In this document: positions 44,554-48,490 of the stretch, piece after piece
Numbering within the stretch: position 1 is the first letter of the stretch
How the letters are laid out: each line of letters opens with the position of its first letter
NCBI GenBank assembly: GCA_000435335.1
Contig: FR891342.1
Coordinates: 55,268 to 103,757 of the forward strand
Length of the DNA: 48,490 nt
Source of the DNA: Clostridium sp. CAG:964
GTDB lineage: Bacteria; Bacillota; Clostridia; Oscillospirales; Acutalibacteraceae
Reading direction: 5' to 3'
Translations under genes and position numbers: made by a program
Notes under the pieces: model-generated
Seen by the model: only the letters and a program-made list of their open reading frames with translations
What the model was told of the DNA's origin: nothing
Database searches by the model: none

Positions 44554-44585
44554 GGACTGTACCTGAGCTTTTTCGGGTACAGTCC
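44554..44585 (+). terminator. Hairpin between the lipoprotein and DUF3592 genes
   Basis: GGACTGTACC pairs with GGTACAGTCC (10 bp, perfect) with a 12-base loop. The following TGCTTTC is a weak U-run, so read-through into the next gene is likely; it may act as an attenuator. Confidence 0.55.
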
Positions 44586-44608
44586 TGCTTTCAAGGGGAG
44601 ATTCTTTT

Positions 44609-45139
44609 ATGAGTAAAAATAAAGAAAAAAAGAGCCTTAAAATGACCATATTTATTATTGTCGCCGGCATCAGTTTGGTAGTTGCGGGTGTCTTTGGAAT
44701 TGTTATAAGCAGAATTGACAGCAATGAATATAAGAACTCCGATGATATACGGAAAATTTCCGCTGTTATTGCTGACTTTTCAACCCAAGATAATAAGGAT
44801 GACGATGGTGATGTAAAATATACAACATATAAATTCAATGTTTCATATGAAATTGGAGGAAAAACCTACAAGGGAAATTATGAAAAGCGTGTTTGGTCAA
44901 GCAGCTCTGCAGAAATGTATACCTATGATAAATTAAGAAAAGGCGATAAAATACTTGTTGAGGTTTATAAAACCTCAACAGGAGAATACAAGCTTGCCCC
45001 TGAGGGAAATCCTGTTGATTTTCTCCTATATTGTGCGGCAATTCCCGTCGGTTTGTTCTTTATTATTATAATGATAATCGAACTTGTGACAGGTAAACGC
45101 AAAAATAAAAATGAAAAAGAAATGATAAACAAGCAATAA
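44609..45139 (+). CDS. DUF3592-like membrane protein
   Basis: A 176-aa protein with an N-terminal membrane helix (about 12-33), an exposed beta domain of about 100 residues (TTYKFNVSYEIGGKTYKGNYEKR, then GDKILVEVYK), and a second membrane helix (about 138-162) with a basic cytoplasmic tail. This two-helix sandwich is the DUF3592 pattern. Start ATG 44609, with AAGGGGAG upstream. It ends 15 bases before the next gene. Confidence 0.75.
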   Translation: MSKNKEKKSLKMTIFIIVAGISLVVAGVFGIVISRIDSNEYKNSDDIRKISAVIADFSTQDNKDDDGDVKYTTYKFNVSYEIGGKTYKGNYEKRVWSSSSAEMYTYDKLRKGDKILVEVYKTSTGEYKLAPEGNPVDFLLYCAAIPVGLFFIIIMIIELVTGKRKNKNEKEMINKQ

Positions 45140-45154
45140 ATCAGAGGTAATTTT

Positions 45155-46450
45155 ATGGATTTATCAAATTCACTGTTGCTTGCCGCTGTTTTTGCTGTAG
45201 TATGCACATACTATATCGGCAAAAAAATCCTTACAATAGATTTTTACGAATACCGTCCGCAGAATTTCAAAAAAGCCAAGCTGAAAAGATTGCTTGCAAA
45301 AAAGGACACTCCCCTTCAGAATTCAAAAATCCGAAGGGATATAAGAAACGCCTTTGAAAGAATTTTGATACCGCTCGGTAAAGCAAATCAAGACCTTCTT
45401 CCGGCAAGAATGGATATGGCATTCCGAAAAAAAATTGTCAGTCAAATCAACAGACTCAATCAGAATAAGCTTTGCCGCAAAATTTACATTACAGATGTTG
45501 TTCCCCTACCTAAAAATGACTTTGAAACATGGAACGATGACGGCAGAGAATGGCGGGAATCGGTTTTAATGTGCAGCACACTGGAGCGTTTTGAGTCAAC
45601 CAAAGACAACAGGGTTCAGCATGAGATATACCGTAAAAATTCATATCTCAGAATATTACAGTCAAGGCACATTCGCCGCACCGATAAAAAAGAGAATAAG
45701 AAAAGCTATTATTACGATATGTTAAAAATAACCTGCCCGTCCTGCGGTGCAAAAGTAAAGCTTAACAGCCAGCAGGTTACCTGCGAATACTGCGGCACCG
45801 TTATTAAAAACGAGTTTTACGATTGGCAGACCGAATCGTTTGAGATTTACAAATCTATCAGTACAAACCTGAAAAGATTTTTGCAGCTTTTTCTGTCAGG
45901 CTTCGTACTTTTCTTATGCGTCTTTCTTTGCTTATATTTAATAGAGGACATTGAGATTTCTCTTGCCGCCGGCGTTGGCGCAGCAATTCTTGCCTTGGGA
46001 GCGATTGTCGCACCTATTATCTGCGGAAAAGCCAGACAAGACAGCCTTGCGAAAAAAATAGCCGATTATTCAGAAAATTACCTCAGGGCATGCTTAAACG
46101 AATACTTTTTGGAAAATGAAAGCGACAAAGATATGCTTGATTTCAGTGTTGACGCAATCAAGCTTTTAAGGGTTGCAAATACAGACGAAATAACAAAAGT
46201 AACGGCTGACATTTACGGAACCAAAACATTTATTCCCGAAAATCAAAAGCCGTTTACAAAAAAAATTAAAAAAAGATTAACCCTGCAAAGGGCAAGAAAT
46301 CCGGAAAAAAGAAAAACTGACGGCGACTTCTTTACCGAAAAGGATTGTCCGAGCTGCGGGGCAAACTTTTTGCCCGATGAAAACGGATGCTGCTCTTATT
46401 GCGGTTATACCCTTCATTCAGATAGCAAAAAGTGGAAAATAAAAAGCTAA
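45155..46450 (+). CDS. Membrane protein with two zinc ribbons, unknown function
   Basis: A 431-aa protein. After a short N-terminal membrane helix comes a basic soluble region. A first zinc ribbon (CPSCGAKVK...CEYCGTVI, about 193-215) follows, then two membrane helices (about 243-290), a helical domain, and a second zinc ribbon at the C-terminus (CPSCGANF...CSYCGYT). The layout loosely resembles YdjG-type zinc-ribbon membrane proteins tied to PspA-like envelope defence in Bacillus, but this is inference. Start ATG 45155, with AGAGGTAA upstream. Last gene of the run. Confidence 0.75.
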   Translation: MDLSNSLLLAAVFAVVCTYYIGKKILTIDFYEYRPQNFKKAKLKRLLAKKDTPLQNSKIRRDIRNAFERILIPLGKANQDLLPARMDMAFRKKIVSQINRLNQNKLCRKIYITDVVPLPKNDFETWNDDGREWRESVLMCSTLERFESTKDNRVQHEIYRKNSYLRILQSRHIRRTDKKENKKSYYYDMLKITCPSCGAKVKLNSQQVTCEYCGTVIKNEFYDWQTESFEIYKSISTNLKRFLQLFLSGFVLFLCVFLCLYLIEDIEISLAAGVGAAILALGAIVAPIICGKARQDSLAKKIADYSENYLRACLNEYFLENESDKDMLDFSVDAIKLLRVANTDEITKVTADIYGTKTFIPENQKPFTKKIKKRLTLQRARNPEKRKTDGDFFTEKDCPSCGANFLPDENGCCSYCGYTLHSDSKKWKIKS

Positions 46451-46762
46451 ACACCGTAAAAAACCGCAATTCCGATTATTGCAATAACGGTATATCAAAC
46501 CGCCAAAGTCCTCCAACTGGTAGGCATAAAACTATAAAAGCATCTGAATCAAGCCATATTAAAATACTTAAAGCAATTCATAATGAATACATGAATACGC
46601 TGACAATTCAACAATAGCTTGGCTGTTTAACGATTACAGCAGAGCAGAAAGCCACAATTTGCATATAAAACATAAACCCCGCCGCAGAATTGCTCTGCAG
46701 CGGGGTTTGTTTATGTGCTGAAACAGCCGAAACGCCTTATTTCAAGCGGTTTTCGGGCATAG
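46451..46762 (+). other. Intergenic region with terminator
   Basis: No credible gene. A frame at about 46530-46617 ending HNEYMNTLTIQQ has no start or ribosome site of its own and may be debris. It contains the terminator at 46674-46708. Confidence 0.45.
46674..46708 (+). terminator. Terminator of the zinc-ribbon cluster
   Basis: AAACCCCGC-GCAGA pairs with TCTGC-GCGGGGTTT, followed by GTTTATG. It ends the plus-strand cluster just before ssrA, which runs the other way. Confidence 0.75.
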
Positions 46763-46801
46763 AAAAAGTCCACCGTAATTCTATCAAAATTACGGTGGAC
46801 T
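46763..46801 (-). terminator. Terminator of ssrA
   Basis: On the minus strand AGTCCACCGTAATT pairs with AATTACGGTGGACT (14 bp, perfect) and is followed by T5. It begins three bases after the tmRNA CCA end. Confidence 0.9.
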
Positions 46802-46803
46802 TA

Positions 46804-47152
46804 TGGTGGAGGTGAGGAGAGTCGAACTCCTGTCCAAAAGTCGTTTGACAAGGCTTTCTACGAGTGTAGTTAATGTATTAGGATTCCCCTCGCACAACGC
46901 CCACCAACAGGCTTTGTGCTACGGTAGCCTTTAATTTATGACAAGGTTCAAGGCAATACCCTGTTCACATTTACCACTAATCGACGCCACTAAAGGGACC
47001 GTGGTGCTTCCCGGAGTGACGAGCTGCAACTTAGGCAGCTAATGCAACTTTATTGTTGTCGTTTATTATTTAAAAATACGGCTTTTATAGTGGCTCCGCA
47101 CCACTACTCGCTTACCAAGGCTCACAACCCCTGTCGAAACCTTTACACCCCC
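46804..47152 (-). ncRNA. ssrA: Transfer-messenger RNA (tmRNA)
   Basis: Rescues stalled ribosomes together with SmpB. The 5' end GGGGGTG and the 3' end CTCCACCA form the alanine-tRNA-like acceptor; the T-loop region GTTCGACTCTC precedes the 3' end. The tag frame at 47034-47063 reads NDNNKVALAA followed by TAA, the usual protease signal ending. The codon just before it is ATA (47066-47064), where most tmRNAs have GCA for alanine. The length of 349 bases is normal. No separate promoter is visible; it lies 72 bases after smpB and may be processed from a joint transcript. Confidence 0.96.
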
Positions 47153-47224
47153 ATAATAATTGCAGCAAGCCATACTAAGCATATGCCTGCTGTGCCATAG
47201 GCTTAGGCATAGGCTTTGGTTTGT

Positions 47225-47689
47225 TTATCTGAACTGCTCCTTAAGGTGACGCTCTATATTGCGTTTTGCATCTCTTGCGGCCATATCGGCACGCTTATCA
47301 TAAAGCTTTTTACCCTTGCAAAGACCAACCTGCATTTTTACTCTTGAGCCTTTAAAATAAAGTGAAAGAGGAATTATGGAATAGCCCTCCTGCTTAACAA
47401 GACCGTACAGGCGAAGTATCTCACGCTTGTGCATCAGCAAACGCCGCACACGCATAGGGTCTTTGTTAAATATATTGCCCTGCTCATAGGGGCTAATGTG
47501 CATACCGTTTACAAAAAGCTCGCCTTTTGCCACAGAGCACCAAGAGTCCTTTAGGTTTACCCTGCCCGCTCTTAGAGATTTAACTTCTGTGCCTACAAGC
47601 TCTATGCCGGCCTCCATACTTTCAACTACAAAATAGTCGTGATGAGCCTTTTTGTTCTGTGCAATAGTTTTTGTGCTTTCCTTTGGCAA
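47225..47689 (-). CDS. smpB: SsrA-binding protein SmpB
   Basis: Binds the tRNA-like part of tmRNA and carries it into stalled ribosomes. The core shows NKKAHHDYFVVESMEAGIEL, GTEVKSLRAGRVNLKDSW and the C-terminal helical tail ending RHLKEQFR. The product is 154 aa from a TTG start at 47689, seven bases after AAAGGAGG; a longer frame from 47740 would read through the ribosome site. It lies directly upstream of ssrA, a common Firmicute order. Confidence 0.96.
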   Translation of the reverse strand: MPKESTKTIAQNKKAHHDYFVVESMEAGIELVGTEVKSLRAGRVNLKDSWCSVAKGELFVNGMHISPYEQGNIFNKDPMRVRRLLMHKREILRLYGLVKQEGYSIIPLSLYFKGSRVKMQVGLCKGKKLYDKRADMAARDAKRNIERHLKEQFR

Positions 47690-47810
47690 TGTTAAACCTC
47701 CTTTGCCGACAAAATAAAATGCAGTACCAACCATTAACATATAAGCATTACATAACAGATATAAGCTCTGACATTATACATTAATATTGACACTTCAAGT
47801 CAGCATATTC

Positions 47811-47839
47811 ATTATAAAGTATATATTAAAAAAAGTCAA
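47811..47839 (-). promoter_or_regulatory. Promoter of smpB-ssrA
   Basis: Minus strand TTGACT (47839-47834), 17-base spacer, TATAAT (47816-47811). It leaves a leader of about 115 bases before smpB. Confidence 0.75.
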
Positions 47840-47887
47840 TTAATAACCGTAAAGTTAAAAACCTATTTTATTCTTTAAAAGTTAGGC

Positions 47888-47917
47888 TTGACAAAGCCGA
47901 TTTTTGCATACTATAAT
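47888..47917 (+). promoter_or_regulatory. Promoter of the cation efflux gene
   Basis: TTGACA (47888-47893), 18-base spacer, TATAAT (47912-47917). Both boxes are perfect consensus matches. Confidence 0.75.
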
Positions 47918-47923
47918 TTAGAA

Positions 47924-47941
47924 ACACTTATTATTAAGTGT
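47924..47941 (+). promoter_or_regulatory. Dyad at the transcription start of the cation efflux gene
   Basis: ACACTTA-TTAT-TAAGTGT, perfect 7-bp arms, beginning seven bases after the -10 box and so covering the likely start of transcription. A repressor bound here would block the promoter; a metal-responsive regulator is a natural guess given the gene it controls. It could also be a short leader hairpin. Confidence 0.5.
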
Positions 47942-48000
47942 GACATTTTACAAGCATAATGTTAGATTTAACTAATTCTACTATGATTGGGAGTATCAAT

Positions 48001-48490
48001 ATGGAAAACGCAGACAGCAAGCGGCTGGCTATGAAAATATCTGTTGTTACACTGGTAAGCAATATAATATTGTCAGCTTTTAAATTTATAGCCGGTATAA
48101 TTGGAAAATCAGGGGCAATGATTTCAGACGCCGTTCATTCCGCATCCGATGTATTCAGCACTATAATTGTAATGATAGGCGTTACACTTTCTAACCGAAA
48201 AAGTGACAACGGCCACCAATACGGTCACGAAAGGCTTGAATGTGTAGCCGCAATGCTTTTAGCGGCTATTTTAGCCGTAACAGGCGTTGGCATTGGCTAC
48301 AGCGGAGTACAAAAAATATTTTTCGAGGATTCTGAAAGTCTTGCGGCACCAACAGGAATAGCACTGGCGGCGGCTATTATTTCTATAGTAGTCAAGGAGG
48401 CTATGTACTGGTACACAATAATAGGTGCAAAGAAAATAAACAGCAGCTCTCTTAAAGCAGACGCATGGCACCACAGAAGCGACGCTCTTT
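48001..48490 (+). CDS. Cation diffusion facilitator family transporter (3' end outside window)
   Basis: Metal/proton antiporter exporting divalent cations such as Zn, Fe, Mn or Co. Visible are the first membrane helices with the metal-site motif MISDAVHSASDVFST in helix 2, the HQYGHERLE loop before helix 3, and ADAWHHRSDAL in helix 5 at the window edge. The Asp/His pattern of the transport site is intact as far as seen. Start ATG 48001, with GGGAG seven bases upstream. It has its own consensus promoter and a dyad operator. About 163 codons are in the window. Confidence 0.93.
   Translation, partial: MENADSKRLAMKISVVTLVSNIILSAFKFIAGIIGKSGAMISDAVHSASDVFSTIIVMIGVTLSNRKSDNGHQYGHERLECVAAMLLAAILAVTGVGIGYSGVQKIFFEDSESLAAPTGIALAAAIISIVVKEAMYWYTIIGAKKINSSSLKADAWHHRSDAL

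Noticed and set aside
46432..46617. 61-aa plus-strand frame at the end of the zinc-ribbon cluster
   Set aside because: Starts inside the preceding gene in another frame and lacks a ribosome site.
46804..46835. ssrA 3' end as attachment site of the neighbouring accessory block
   Set aside because: No second copy of the CTCCACCA-containing 3' end was found near tRNA-Thr or elsewhere in the interval; the resemblance to tRNA-Thr is only the shared T-loop.

Overview
The window is a 48.5 kb piece of a low-GC, spore-former-type clostridial chromosome. It most likely comes from the Oscillospiraceae/Ruminococcaceae: the gene order is Firmicute throughout, and the PASTA kinase, RNase J, GdpP, RemA, KtrAB and the DUF4428 zinc-ribbon protein all fit. 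I cannot name the species from sequence alone.

Layout. (1) 1-10.4 kb, minus strand: one housekeeping operon led by a clear promoter at 10383-10411, in the order rnj, gdpP, rplI, cupin protein, dnaB, tilS, hpt, ftsH (ftsH runs off the left edge). It joins RNA decay, c-di-AMP hydrolysis, ribosomal protein L9, replicative helicase, tRNA-Ile lysidinylation, purine salvage and membrane proteolysis. (2) 10.6-15.3 kb: an isolated DegT-type aminotransferase transcribed divergently from a YhcC-like radical SAM gene, then a 55-aa small protein and a KtrB/KtrA-type K+ uptake pair. (3) 15.5-27.0 kb, minus strand: the yicC-remA-gmk-rpoZ-priA-def-fmt-rsmB-rlmN-prpC-prkC block, from a promoter at 26980-27008 to a terminator at 15690-15730, followed by an orphan 30-aa DUF3789 gene. 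(4) 27.1-34.2 kb: a CrtO-like membrane protein, a DtxR-type regulator, a GH13 neopullulanase-type amylase, a cysteine-rich clostridial protein, a Mn-type superoxide dismutase with a Gln/Asn-rich tail, and argJ.

(5) 34.4-37.0 kb: a decayed integrative element in tRNA-Trp. The last 14 bases of the tRNA recur at 36968-36981. Between the two copies lie an AT-rich cargo gene, a headless tyrosine recombinase, an unknown gene and an XRE repressor. (6) 37.2-46.8 kb, between tRNA-Thr and the 3' end of ssrA: accessory DNA holding a translationally coupled 7TM pseudo-kinase / histidine kinase / response regulator triad, then a run of zinc-ribbon, lipoprotein and membrane proteins that looks envelope-directed. 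(7) 46.8-48.5 kb: ssrA and smpB (trans-translation), then the start of a cation diffusion facilitator gene with a promoter and a dyad operator.

The most unusual structure is at 31332-31917. Downstream of the SOD-like gene lie five extra copies of its 3' end. Each keeps the shared ALDTLQD-coding segment, is followed by a different or identical short tail, and has its own stop codon. This resembles a silent array of alternative C-terminal tails, or recent tandem expansion of a Gln/Asn-rich tail. All functional statements rest on motif recognition and family knowledge; no searches were run.
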